From IMG/VR virus record IMGVR_UViG_3300029787_000003, positions 3,236-67,235 of that record: 64,000 nt of DNA. One strand, 5' to 3'. The number at the start of each line of letters is the position of its first letter. Within the stretch, counting starts at the first letter, position 1. Positions 51,651-61,084 of the stretch are shown piece by piece. This stretch comes from a virus. The translations under genes were made by a program, and so were the position numbers. Under the pieces are notes generated by a model. It made no database searches. It was not told the DNA's origin and saw only the letters and a list, made by a program, of their open reading frames with translations.

Positions 51651-51866
51651 ATGATGGAAGGTCAATTGGTAAGGGAGACTATTGTAGATCTTTGTAATAG
51701 ATCCTTTCTTATAATTTCCGATGATGGTTATGAAAAAAAGATTAGGTGCGAAACACCTGAACAATTTTTAGATGTGATGGAAGTGGTGAATGATTTATTA
51801 GAACCTGAGAGAATAAAGTACGCGAATCTTGCCATTTATGAAAAAGACAAAGGAACCAAAGATTAA
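51651..51866 (+). CDS. Small acidic protein, unknown function
   Basis: The 71-aa product (second Met at 51654 is an alternative start) has the strand-rich sequence MEGQLVRETIVDLCNRSF followed by LIISDDGYEKKIRC and a helical end (FLDVMEVVNDLL). First of three small genes behind a sigma70-like promoter. No family recognised. Confidence 0.6.
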   Translation: MMEGQLVRETIVDLCNRSFLIISDDGYEKKIRCETPEQFLDVMEVVNDLLEPERIKYANLAIYEKDKGTKD

Positions 51867-51981
51867 ATTTAATTTTGATGGTTGTTATAACTATAATAAA
51901 TTAAAAGATGAAGGTTTGGTTGATGAATCAAATGATGATGAAATAGTTCGTATACATACTACACATAACGATGGGCCATGA
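51838..51981 (+). CDS. Small protein, unknown function
   Basis: The 47-aa ORF (MKKTKEPKIKFNFDGCYNYN ... HTTHNDGP) overlaps the previous gene by 29 bases. Basic N-terminus, acidic middle. Support is only the coupling with its neighbours. Confidence 0.45.
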   Translation: MKKTKEPKIKFNFDGCYNYNKLKDEGLVDESNDDEIVRIHTTHNDGP

Positions 51982-51984
51982 ATA

Positions 51985-52305
51985 ATGGTAAATACGTTTA
52001 TGATAGATACCAGTTATTGTTGGTATACAGAACAACTTGAAGGTACAATTGAAAGAATTGTTTTGATGTATTTTATCAATGGTATTCCTTTTACCTTTGA
52101 TGAATTAGAAGATCTGGATAAAACCGAAGTAGATCTTCCAATGATTAAAACAATTGCCGATCTTGAAAAAAGATACAATACTGAAGAATTGTACAAATAT
52201 TATGCATATTTAATGTACGAGGAAATGCATCCGATGGTATTTCCAATTGAATTAGAAAACCCAGAAGATCTTCCTCCCGATTTCGTGGAAGAAGAGGAGT
52301 TCTAG
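51985..52305 (+). CDS. Small acidic protein, unknown function
   Basis: The 106-aa product has the helical sequence GTIERIVLMYFINGIPFTFD, then EDLDKTEVDLPMIKTIADLE and RYNTEELYKYYAYLMYEEMHP, and an acidic Pro-rich end. An ATG at 51978 would overlap the previous stop but meets a stop after 20 codons, so 51985 is preferred. No family recognised. A late promoter box follows its stop. Confidence 0.62.
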   Translation: MVNTFMIDTSYCWYTEQLEGTIERIVLMYFINGIPFTFDELEDLDKTEVDLPMIKTIADLEKRYNTEELYKYYAYLMYEEMHPMVFPIELENPEDLPPDFVEEEEF

Positions 52306-52310
52306 GGTGA

Positions 52311-52317
52311 CTAAATA
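52311..52317 (+). promoter_or_regulatory. T4-type late promoter box CTAAATA
   Basis: CTAAATAACT lies 40 bp upstream of the ATG of the 1877-aa fibre (52358), in the gap after the small gene. Confidence 0.65.
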
Positions 52318-52357
52318 ACTTATAGTAATAATTTTATAGTAGTCATAAGGAAAACTC

Positions 52358-55300
52358 ATGCCTCTGAATAAATTAGATAATTTTATAAAGAATACTGAAG
52401 GCCGTATTCTTTATGTGAGTCCAAGCGATTTAGACTCAACAGACAGTATTAGTAATGAAGGTAATTCTCTTGCTAGACCATTTAAGACCGTTCAAAGAGC
52501 ACTGCTAGAAGCGGCTAGATTTTCATATGTCAAAGGAAGAAGTAATGATGAGATAGCTAAAACCACTATAGTATTATATCCTGGTGAGCATATTATTGAT
52601 AATAGGCCAGGTTATAGAATCTATAATGAAGGTGGAGTTGCTAAAGTTCAACCAGCTGGTGGTGGAACAGTATCTAATGCATTAACAACTTTAGACTTAA
52701 ACCTAACAAGTAATTTTGATTTAACACAAGAAGATAATATACTTTATAAGTTCAATAGTGTTTATGGTGGTCTTATTCTACCTAGAGGAACATCTATTGT
52801 TGGTATGGATCTTAGAAAAACTAGGATAAGACCTAAGTATGTTCCAAATCCAACTGATCCTAATGTAGCTGGTTCAACAATCTTCAGAATGACTGGTACT
52901 TGCTATCTATGGCAGTTCAGTTTATTTGATGGAGATGATTTAGGATTAGTATATACAGACCCAGCTAACTTTAGTAAAACAGCAAGTCCAATATTCTCAC
53001 ACCATAAATTATCATGTTTTGAATATGCTGATGGTGTAAATTATGTAACTCTTGGTAATACCACATATGATATTACAGACCTTGATATGTATTACGCTAA
53101 GATAGGTAATGCATATAATGTAGGTTCTGGAAGAGAAATTGAAAATACTCAGAAATATCCAACAGATCCTCTTGCTTTCTCACCACAAAGACCAGAATTT
53201 GAAATTGTTGGTGCTTTTGCTGCTGACCCTATTACATTAACAAGTATTAGAGCTGGAGACGAGGCTGGTGTAACTAACGTAGTTACTGCAAAAACTTCAA
53301 GAGCTCACGGGTATCAAGTAGGTACTCCTATTAAAGTAAGAGGAGTTACTCCAACAAACTATAATATATCAGCTACAGTTACTGGTGTAAGTAATAGTGA
53401 TAATACAGTATTTACATATACATTACCAAATCCACCACTAACTCTGATTCCAGGTAATACTTCAGCAGCAACAGTAACAGTTGAAACTGATACTGTACAA
53501 GGTGCATCACCATATGTGTTTAACTGTTCTATGCGTTCAGTATATGGTATGAATGGTATGAACATTGATGGCTCAAAGGCCACAGGATTCAGATCCATAG
53601 TTGTTGCTCAGTTTACGGGAATATCACTACAGAAAGACGATAGAGCATTTGTAAAATATAATCCAGTTGCTAGATCTTATGATGGAATATCCTTAGGATC
53701 ACCAACTGAAGGAGCAGCATTGGCGGCTGAATCATCTGCAACTGCAACAGGAGAAGCATACCATTTAGATTCATCTGCAATTTATAGAAGAGGATGGGAA
53801 ACAAGTCATATTAAACTTACTAATGATGCTGTTGCTCAGGTTGTTTCTGTTTTCGCTATTGGATTTGCGAATCATTTCCTTACAGAGAGTGGTGCTGACC
53901 AATCAATTACAAACTCAAACTCAAACTTTGGACAATTATCTCTTGTTTCTGATGGATTCAAGAAAGATGCATTCCAGAAAGATAATAAAGCATTTCTTAC
54001 TTCTATCATTCCACCAAGAAAGATGGAAACAACCAGTAAAGATCTTGACTGGTTAGCTATTGATAAGGCCAAAACACTTGCTGTTGCTGATACTGCTAAG
54101 TTATTCCTAGATGGATATACAAGTGCTGATATTTTACCACCTGTTAATACTCAGGGTTTCAAAATTGGTGCAAAGATAGGAGATATTTTATATCTACTTG
54201 CAGGAGGTTCAGAAAGAACTGCACAAATTTTAATGCCTGATGGTAGTAGTTCTGTAAAAGAATATAGAGTAACTGGTGTTGATGAATTACTTGATACATT
54301 CACTATTGGAAATAATACATTAGATACTGGTGAAAAAGTTGTTATTACCAGTGATGACGGTGATTTACCAGAGAACATATCAAATACAGAACTGTATTAT
54401 GCTGTTAGAGCTGGTAGTACTGATATTAAGTTGGCATCATCTGAAGCAGATGCTATTAGTGGAAAGACAATTGATATAGCTGGTGGAACTAATCTTAGAA
54501 TATTCTCAAGAGTATCTGATAAACTTTCTGGAGATTTAGGTCACCCAGTACAATTTGATGCTATTGAAGGTCAATGGTATGTTAATACTAATAATAGTAA
54601 TGTTGCTGGTGGAATATACAATGCTTTAACTATTTCTGGATTAATACCAGAAGATGTCACTACTGCTTCTTTCATCAAGAGAATTGATGATACAAGAAGT
54701 TTAGATGAAAAAGTTTATAAGATAAGGGTTGTAGTACCTAAGGAACTACAAAATGCTAAGAACCCAGAAAATGGATTTGTAATACAGGAATCAAGTAGTA
54801 CAGGTGCTAGATCTGACGCAGACTTTACCTTTAATAATACTTTAACAGGTGATGATTATGAATTTGAAAAGAATCCAAGATTCATTGCTACATGTACTTC
54901 CTCATCTTCAACTGGTATATGCTCTATTAGATCTGAATTACCACATAACTTAAATGTAAACGATACTGTTATTGTTAAGAACGTAACTGATAGTGTTAAC
55001 GTTACTGGTACTGCTAATACAGGATATAATGGAACATATAAAGTATTGACTGTGCATAATTCCATGGAATTTGCATATCAACCTGTTACTGTACATGGTC
55101 TTCAATCCACAAATGATACAGCAATAAGGACTGTATCATTACCTAGATTTGAAAAGAATAATTTACAGACAAACCTCTACATCTATAGAGCTCTAAAGAT
55201 TTCGAATTATATTCAAGATAAGCAAGATGGAGTTTATCACATTTATGCATTATCATCAGACCATAAGATTGATTCTGAGTTTACTGACTATGGATATAGT

Positions 55301-57991
55301 CAAAACGTATCTGATTTATATCCACAGTTAGATAGAGATAATCCAAATGATAACCCTCCAGCATCAAAATCTTTTGCTTTAAGATCTCCTATTGGTGATG
55401 TTTCAACTAATGATCTTAAAAAGAGTTTAACTAGAGAAAGTACTGACTCCTTTATTAAGGCTTTGGGTGTAGGTGTTACTGTATTAACTGCTCCAACTGG
55501 TGCAAACCCAACAATAACCTTTAGTAGATCTCATGGATATGCAGGTATTGTAACTGGAACTGTATCAAATCAGGGTAATAGTTATGCCGATGGAACATAT
55601 TTCAACATAAAATTATTAAATTCCTCAATAAGTGGCCCTTGGAGGGGTGCTACTGCTAGAGTAAGTATTGCTTCTAGTCAAATTACCAATGTAGATATTC
55701 AATCAAAAGGTGCTGGATATGCGGCTGGTGATTTATATTTCGATCCAACATTTATTGGTGGTGATGGAACTGCTAGATATACAATTACAAATGCAGGTAT
55801 TACATCTGCTATTAATAACGTAGCACAGTTTACTGGTATTGGTGTAACAGAAGATCAGTACCTAAGAATAACTGGTGTTACTAACGATACTCAGATCACT
55901 GTTGCTAAAGTTGCTAGTGGCCCTGAGTTACAGGCAGGTCAGTATGTATTCAATACTGGTAGAGCAGTAGAAATAAACAGTACTACTTTTGATGTTACCT
56001 CTGGAATAACAACATTTGCTTGTGCAAACAGTCATGGTTTGACTGCAGGTAATAGTTTCTCAATAGTTGATGGTAGTAATAATGGATTAGGTTCATATGT
56101 GGTTAACTCTGCTGTAGGTGTTACTACATTCAATGCAGTGACTACAACTGCTGTAGGAACTCCTGCATATGCATTTAAACATGGTCTTTCATCTAACGAA
56201 AAACTTTCAGATAGGTCTAATGAGAATATAAGTGCACGTACAATGCCTATCTTAGATAGTGAAAGTGCAACTACTATTGATTCAATTCCATCAAGTGGTA
56301 TTACTACAGTTGCGGTAACAGGTGTTGATAACATAATTGATAGATTCCCATATGGTTCTTATCTACAAATTAATAGTGAGATAATGAGAGTTGCTTCCAA
56401 GACTATTGTTGGAAGTGATCAACTTCAAGTTATTAGAGGTGTATTTGCAACAGGAATTCAAACACATACTGCTGGTTCTGTAATTAGAAAGATTAAACCA
56501 GTACCTGTTGAATTTAGAAGACCATCTATTCTTAGAGCATCTGGTCATACATTTGAATATCTTGGTTACGGGCCAGGAAACTACTCAACTGCACTTCCAC
56601 AGGTTCAGGACAGAACACTTACTGAGAAGGAAGAATTCTTAGTTCAGTCACAAGAAAAATCTGGTGGTGTTGTTGTTTATACTGGTATGAACAATAAAGG
56701 TGACTTCTATATTGGAAACCAGAAGAAATCATCTGCTACTGGTGAGGAGACAACATTTGATACTCCAATTCCAACTGTAACTGGTGAAACACCTGCAAGA
56801 TTAAGTGCTGTATTTGATGAAGTAACTGTTAAAGAAAGAATAGTTGTTGAAGGTGGTGACTCTGGAGACATTCTATCTTCCTTTGATGGCCCAACTACAT
56901 TCAATAAGAGTGTTAAAATTAATAATACTCTAAAAGTAACAAGTCAAACTCAGTTAGTTAGCACTCTTGATTCAACCAGTAAAGAATCAGGTTCTCTTGT
57001 AGTTTCTGGTGGTGTTGGTATTGGTAGTAATCTCTTTGTTGCTGGTGAGAACGTTGCAATCTCAACTGTAACTGGTGCACTTATTGTAGAGAAGGGTGGT
57101 GTTGGTATCGCTAAGAGTCTACATGTTGGTGAAGGTGGTTACTTTGCTGGTATTGTATCTGCTACATCATTCTTGGGTGATGGTTCTACTTTAACTAATA
57201 TTGATATTCCTGGTGGTTCAATAGGTACTGTATTCTATGATGGTAATTTGATTGGTTTCGGTGCAAGTACTGGAACTCCTGATTTACAAATTGGCCATGA
57301 TTCTGCACACTCTATAATTAGAGAGACTGGTACAGGAAATCTGTACATACAAAGTGATGGTAATGTTAATATTAGTAACACGGATGCAACTAAGGTCTCT
57401 GCTTATTTTGATACTGATGGAGCTGTAACACTTAACCATAACAACTCACAACGATTTAAGACTTACTCAGGTGGTATTAGAGTTGGTGATCAAACTTCTA
57501 ATGGAAACATAACGGCTTATGGTGATATCACTGCATACTATTCTTCTGATATAACATTAAAGGATAATGTTAATAATATTCATGATCCTCTTGAAAAAGT
57601 ATTACAGATTAGTGGTAATACATTTACTTGGAAAGAAAATGATGCTGGACATGAAGGTGAAGATACTGGTGTAATTGCACAAGAAATTGAAGCACTTGGA
57701 CTACCAGGAGTTGTTGTTACCAGAGACAATGGTAAGAAAGCAGTTAAGTATGAAAAATTAGTTCCACTTCTTATTGAAGCAATTAAAGAACTCAACTCAA
57801 AAGTTGAAAGACTTGCTGCTACACCAGATATCATGAATGCTGTAGGCATGATAAATGATATCACACAAGATAAAAATAGGATGATGGAAGAGAGATTGGA
57901 AAGGCAAAACCAATCTAAGAAGGATACTGGAAATCCTAATCAAGGCCCTGTCGGATGGTCGGAACCAATTCCACCAAAAGATGGAATATAA
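52358..57991 (+). CDS. Long tail fibre with beta-helix and S74 chaperone
   Basis: The 1877-aa product opens with LNKLDNFIKNTEGRILYVSP and a right-handed beta-helix (about residues 20-540) that parallels the 934-aa fibre (MNGMNIDGSKATGFRSIV, then SNSNFGQLSLVSDG). Beta-repeat domains follow (GSPTEG, SKGAGYAAGDLYFDP), a shared YGxGNYSTALPQ segment, SAFLGDGSTLTNI-type modules and, from about residue 1728, a peptidase-S74 chaperone: SDITLKDNVNNIHDPLEKV, FTWKEND, GVIAQEIEALGLPG, and a coiled coil. Autocleavage before the Ser of SD would release the last 150 residues. It has a late promoter and few Cys. Confidence 0.88.
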   Translation: MPLNKLDNFIKNTEGRILYVSPSDLDSTDSISNEGNSLARPFKTVQRALLEAARFSYVKGRSNDEIAKTTIVLYPGEHIIDNRPGYRIYNEGGVAKVQPAGGGTVSNALTTLDLNLTSNFDLTQEDNILYKFNSVYGGLILPRGTSIVGMDLRKTRIRPKYVPNPTDPNVAGSTIFRMTGTCYLWQFSLFDGDDLGLVYTDPANFSKTASPIFSHHKLSCFEYADGVNYVTLGNTTYDITDLDMYYAKIGNAYNVGSGREIENTQKYPTDPLAFSPQRPEFEIVGAFAADPITLTSIRAGDEAGVTNVVTAKTSRAHGYQVGTPIKVRGVTPTNYNISATVTGVSNSDNTVFTYTLPNPPLTLIPGNTSAATVTVETDTVQGASPYVFNCSMRSVYGMNGMNIDGSKATGFRSIVVAQFTGISLQKDDRAFVKYNPVARSYDGISLGSPTEGAALAAESSATATGEAYHLDSSAIYRRGWETSHIKLTNDAVAQVVSVFAIGFANHFLTESGADQSITNSNSNFGQLSLVSDGFKKDAFQKDNKAFLTSIIPPRKMETTSKDLDWLAIDKAKTLAVADTAKLFLDGYTSADILPPVNTQGFKIGAKIGDILYLLAGGSERTAQILMPDGSSSVKEYRVTGVDELLDTFTIGNNTLDTGEKVVITSDDGDLPENISNTELYYAVRAGSTDIKLASSEADAISGKTIDIAGGTNLRIFSRVSDKLSGDLGHPVQFDAIEGQWYVNTNNSNVAGGIYNALTISGLIPEDVTTASFIKRIDDTRSLDEKVYKIRVVVPKELQNAKNPENGFVIQESSSTGARSDADFTFNNTLTGDDYEFEKNPRFIATCTSSSSTGICSIRSELPHNLNVNDTVIVKNVTDSVNVTGTANTGYNGTYKVLTVHNSMEFAYQPVTVHGLQSTNDTAIRTVSLPRFEKNNLQTNLYIYRALKISNYIQDKQDGVYHIYALSSDHKIDSEFTDYGYSQNVSDLYPQLDRDNPNDNPPASKSFALRSPIGDVSTNDLKKSLTRESTDSFIKALGVGVTVLTAPTGANPTITFSRSHGYAGIVTGTVSNQGNSYADGTYFNIKLLNSSISGPWRGATARVSIASSQITNVDIQSKGAGYAAGDLYFDPTFIGGDGTARYTITNAGITSAINNVAQFTGIGVTEDQYLRITGVTNDTQITVAKVASGPELQAGQYVFNTGRAVEINSTTFDVTSGITTFACANSHGLTAGNSFSIVDGSNNGLGSYVVNSAVGVTTFNAVTTTAVGTPAYAFKHGLSSNEKLSDRSNENISARTMPILDSESATTIDSIPSSGITTVAVTGVDNIIDRFPYGSYLQINSEIMRVASKTIVGSDQLQVIRGVFATGIQTHTAGSVIRKIKPVPVEFRRPSILRASGHTFEYLGYGPGNYSTALPQVQDRTLTEKEEFLVQSQEKSGGVVVYTGMNNKGDFYIGNQKKSSATGEETTFDTPIPTVTGETPARLSAVFDEVTVKERIVVEGGDSGDILSSFDGPTTFNKSVKINNTLKVTSQTQLVSTLDSTSKESGSLVVSGGVGIGSNLFVAGENVAISTVTGALIVEKGGVGIAKSLHVGEGGYFAGIVSATSFLGDGSTLTNIDIPGGSIGTVFYDGNLIGFGASTGTPDLQIGHDSAHSIIRETGTGNLYIQSDGNVNISNTDATKVSAYFDTDGAVTLNHNNSQRFKTYSGGIRVGDQTSNGNITAYGDITAYYSSDITLKDNVNNIHDPLEKVLQISGNTFTWKENDAGHEGEDTGVIAQEIEALGLPGVVVTRDNGKKAVKYEKLVPLLIEAIKELNSKVERLAATPDIMNAVGMINDITQDKNRMMEERLERQNQSKKDTGNPNQGPVGWSEPIPPKDGI

Positions 57992-57994
57992 ATA
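57987..57994 (+). promoter_or_regulatory. Perfect T4 late promoter box TATAAATA
   Basis: TATAAATAACA overlaps the stop codon of the long fibre and lies 19 bp before the ATG at 58014. Confidence 0.7.
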
Positions 57995-58013
57995 ACAATA
58001 AAGTCTAGGCTCA

Positions 58014-60005
58014 ATGGCAAATTATAATAAGTCATTTAATTTCAGAAATGGTGTACAGGTTGATAGTGATAACTTCATAGTCAACGCTAGTGGCTTGGTT
58101 GGAATTGGAACATCAGTTCCAACACGATTCCTAGATGTCCATGGAACTTCTGCTCTGCGTGGTCAGACGGATATTACTGGAGTAACAAGCACTGGTGCTT
58201 TACGTGTTGCAGGAATAGCTACATTTCATGGTGATGTTGGTATAGGAACCACAAATCCTACAGGTAATGCGTTAGTTGGAAATACTAATGTACTTAATGT
58301 TGGTGTTGTAACTGCTAATTATTTCTTTGGTAGTGGTTTGTATATGGATGATATTGTCGGTTTTACAACCGATGGTTGGATTGTTCATCAGGCCAAAAAT
58401 ACTGTTGGTACAAGAACTGGTATTGCTACACACTTGAAGGTTGGTATTGGAACAACTGAGGCAGATAATGCTTTTGACTTAATGATTGGACAGAATCCAA
58501 CAAATGCTGGTGTAGAAGGTATTGGATTTATAGGAGAGACAGGAGATAGTTCAGGTTTTGGTAATCAAATAATAATGAGTGGCCAAATACAGGCAAACTC
58601 TTTTGTTGGTATTGGTACTGAGTTGACACAATTAAATGCAGATTATCTTGCAACTGGTACGATTAGTAATAATAGACTTCCAGTAATAGATAACACTAAG
58701 TTCCCTAATCCAACTATTCTTGATAGTGGTAATGGTACATTACGAGCTGAATTTGTACAATTAGGTGCAACAACAGGTGTTGTAACCGCAGGTATATTCA
58801 CAGGTACATCTTCTAAATTCTATGGTGAGCATATTGGTGATGTAACTGGTAATGCTGATACTGCAACTACACTGAATAGTAATTCAAATGTAAAAACCTC
58901 TGGAACATTAGATGCAAATTCCTTAGTTGGTGCAGGATTAAGTGTTTCTCAATCAATAGGACTTAGTACAACATCACCTAATGGTGAATTGCATGTAGTT
59001 GGAGTTAATACAACTGATGCAGCTACTATACAAGTAACAAGCCCTGAGCAAGCATCTAAATTAATCTTAGGATTAAATGCTAATGCACAGGATAATAACA
59101 ATGGAGTCCTTCAGTTTGGTAATAGAAGTGCAGGGTTACCATATAGTCAACCAGGTTCACTAGATCTTATTAACTATAGTACTGGTACTCATCAGGGTAA
59201 TGTTAACTTCTATTGTGATGGTAGTGGTGTTGGACTTAATACAGGAAGTTTCTACTGGCATGGTGATGGTTCTACTAGATTAGCGGCTCTTACCTATGAA
59301 GGTAATTTTGGTATAGGAGTTACAGCTCCTCAACAGAAGTTAGAAGTCAATGGTATAGGTACATTTGTAAGTAGTCTGTTTGCTGGTTTTGATCTTCAAG
59401 TTGCTAATGATTTGAGGGTTGTTAGTGGTGTTGCATCTGCTCCTGCATTTATAGGAGATTTCTATGGTAAGGATGTAGGAAGTATCGTTGATATTACTTC
59501 TATTGGTTGTACAAACTTAAGTGTAACTGGTGTTACCACTATTCCTTACCTAACCATGGGTATAGGTGCTACTATGATTATTGGTGACCCAATCCAATTA
59601 TTTCTTGGAGCTGCATCAGCGTCTTTAGTTGTCTCTGATGGTGGTGGAGATGGAGATAATGTAAGTTACTTTAAAGATGATGGTTATCTTGGTATTAAAA
59701 CTGATTTCGATTTCTCAAATGAGGTAGCACCTGGTGCAACTGGACTTGCTGTTGGTAAAGGTGCAATTTTCCGTACATTCATCGGTGTTGGTGAAACTAA
59801 TCCAACAGCTGGTGTTGACTTCTCATGTGCTAGTGACGACATCACAAGAAGATTCATGGTGTTACCAAAACTTACTACTACTCAAAGAAATGCCTTATCT
59901 GGTGCAGCAGTCACTGATGGTGCCTTGATTTATAATATTACTACAGATCATTTGCAGTTTTATAATGGTAGTTCTTGGAGACAAATACAGGATGAATCCG
60001 TATAA
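58014..60005 (+). CDS. Tail fibre protein with GIGTT repeats
   Basis: The 663-aa product starts MANYNKSFNFRNGVQVDSDN. It carries recurring GIGTSVPTRFLDV, GIGTTNPTG, GVVTA, GIGTTEADNAF and YGEHIGDVTGNADTATTL modules. The C-terminal 60 or so residues form a small conserved cap (RRFMVLPKLTTTQRNAL, then ITTDHLQFYNGSSWRQI) typical of cyanophage fibre ends. No enzyme or chaperone domain seen. Only three Cys, unlike the Cys-rich fibres. Confidence 0.85.
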   Translation: MANYNKSFNFRNGVQVDSDNFIVNASGLVGIGTSVPTRFLDVHGTSALRGQTDITGVTSTGALRVAGIATFHGDVGIGTTNPTGNALVGNTNVLNVGVVTANYFFGSGLYMDDIVGFTTDGWIVHQAKNTVGTRTGIATHLKVGIGTTEADNAFDLMIGQNPTNAGVEGIGFIGETGDSSGFGNQIIMSGQIQANSFVGIGTELTQLNADYLATGTISNNRLPVIDNTKFPNPTILDSGNGTLRAEFVQLGATTGVVTAGIFTGTSSKFYGEHIGDVTGNADTATTLNSNSNVKTSGTLDANSLVGAGLSVSQSIGLSTTSPNGELHVVGVNTTDAATIQVTSPEQASKLILGLNANAQDNNNGVLQFGNRSAGLPYSQPGSLDLINYSTGTHQGNVNFYCDGSGVGLNTGSFYWHGDGSTRLAALTYEGNFGIGVTAPQQKLEVNGIGTFVSSLFAGFDLQVANDLRVVSGVASAPAFIGDFYGKDVGSIVDITSIGCTNLSVTGVTTIPYLTMGIGATMIIGDPIQLFLGAASASLVVSDGGGDGDNVSYFKDDGYLGIKTDFDFSNEVAPGATGLAVGKGAIFRTFIGVGETNPTAGVDFSCASDDITRRFMVLPKLTTTQRNALSGAAVTDGALIYNITTDHLQFYNGSSWRQIQDESV

Positions 60006-60008
60006 ATT

Positions 60009-61031
60009 ATGGCCTTACAAAGTTCTGGAGCAATTTCATATAGCAACATCAAAGATGAGTTTGGTCAACCAACCAATAAAAATCTTGGTGCATATAGAAT
60101 TACACAAAACGTTGGTGAATTATCAAATTTAGCACTAGATACTGGTATTCCTAAGTCTGGAGAAATAAAATTTAGTGATTTTTATGGTAAGCAATTAAAT
60201 ATTGTAGTTAACTTCCATAGTGGTGGTACTGTTACTAGACAAAATGCAAGAACTCAATACAATAATAATAATGTAACAGTTATTGGTGGTTTTAGATCTA
60301 AACCTAGTGTTAATAGTACTGGGTGGCAAGGTGGTAAGAAGGTTATTATACATGTAAATAAATTAATTGGATCAGTTGTACATAATAGTATTAATAGTAG
60401 AGTTGCCTTAAGAACTGGAGCATGGCAAAATGGTACCGATTTAGTTATTGATGTTGGTGGAGAAGGAAGAATATGGGGTGCAGGTGGTAAAGGTGGTGAT
60501 GGTAGAACTAATCAAGGAACTGGTGAAAGTGGAAAAACAGGAACCAGTGCTTTAGGTATTGAATATGGTGGTGGAACAATTATAAACATAGCAAATGGTG
60601 GACAAATTCATCGTGGATTTGGCGGTGGAGGAGGAGGTGGCGGTGGTCACCAATCTGATAAAGGATCACGTCGATACGCTAGTGGTGGCGGTGGTGGTGG
60701 CGGTCAAGGATATCCTGGCGGCCCACATGGAGATAGAGGTAATGGTGGTGCATTAGGTGGAAATGGTACTGATGGAAGTATAAGTGCTGCTGGTAATGGT
60801 GGTGGTGGAAGTAATAATGGTGGTGAGGCCGAAGGTGGTGGCGGTGGTGAAGGAGGTTGGACAGGAGATACCTCTGCTGATAATGGTGGTGGTGGAGAAG
60901 ATAGTAGCGGTGGAGCTGGTGGTGGTAATGGTTCTGCTATCCGAAGAACATCTGGTATTGCTTTAAACACTATAACTATGAACAATACTAATAGAATTGA
61001 TGGAGCTACAAATTCAACAGGAGTTACATAA
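60009..61031 (+). CDS. Glycine-rich adhesin at the end of the fibre cluster
   Basis: The 340-aa product begins with a cyanophage fibre N-terminus (AISYSNIKDEFG, then IPKSGEIKFSDFYGK). A beta region follows with RSKPSVNSTGWQGGKKVIIH, and residues about 150-310 are dominated by glycine runs (HRGFGGGGGGGGG, GGGGGGGQGYPGG, GGGGSNNGG). The last 25 residues are strand-like. Such patterns form poly-glycine II helix sandwiches in tip adhesins like gp38 of Salmonella phage S16. Receptor binding is the likely role. Antisense and alternative-frame ORFs in this low-complexity DNA are not genes. Confidence 0.8.
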   Translation: MALQSSGAISYSNIKDEFGQPTNKNLGAYRITQNVGELSNLALDTGIPKSGEIKFSDFYGKQLNIVVNFHSGGTVTRQNARTQYNNNNVTVIGGFRSKPSVNSTGWQGGKKVIIHVNKLIGSVVHNSINSRVALRTGAWQNGTDLVIDVGGEGRIWGAGGKGGDGRTNQGTGESGKTGTSALGIEYGGGTIINIANGGQIHRGFGGGGGGGGGHQSDKGSRRYASGGGGGGGQGYPGGPHGDRGNGGALGGNGTDGSISAAGNGGGGSNNGGEAEGGGGGEGGWTGDTSADNGGGGEDSSGGAGGGNGSAIRRTSGIALNTITMNNTNRIDGATNSTGVT

Positions 61032-61032
61032 C

Positions 61033-61061
61033 TTGCATTTACACGAGATCTGATATATAAT
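61033..61061 (+). promoter_or_regulatory. Sigma70-like promoter (TTGCAT - 17 bp - TATAAT)
   Basis: TTGCAT (61033-61038), 17-bp spacer, perfect TATAAT (61056-61061), 23 bp before the dioxygenase ATG at 61085. It begins just after the glycine-rich adhesin stop. Confidence 0.68.
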
Positions 61062-61084
61062 ACAAATAACTGTTGATATGTCTT

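Noticed and set aside
51978-52040. ATG at 51978 (ATGA overlap) as start for the 51985 gene
   Set aside because: It is in another frame and stops after 20 codons. A sequencing frameshift joining the two frames is possible but cannot be shown.
60604-60960. GGTGGT-type repeats as a CRISPR or satellite array
   Set aside because: They are glycine codons inside an intact reading frame without spacer structure.
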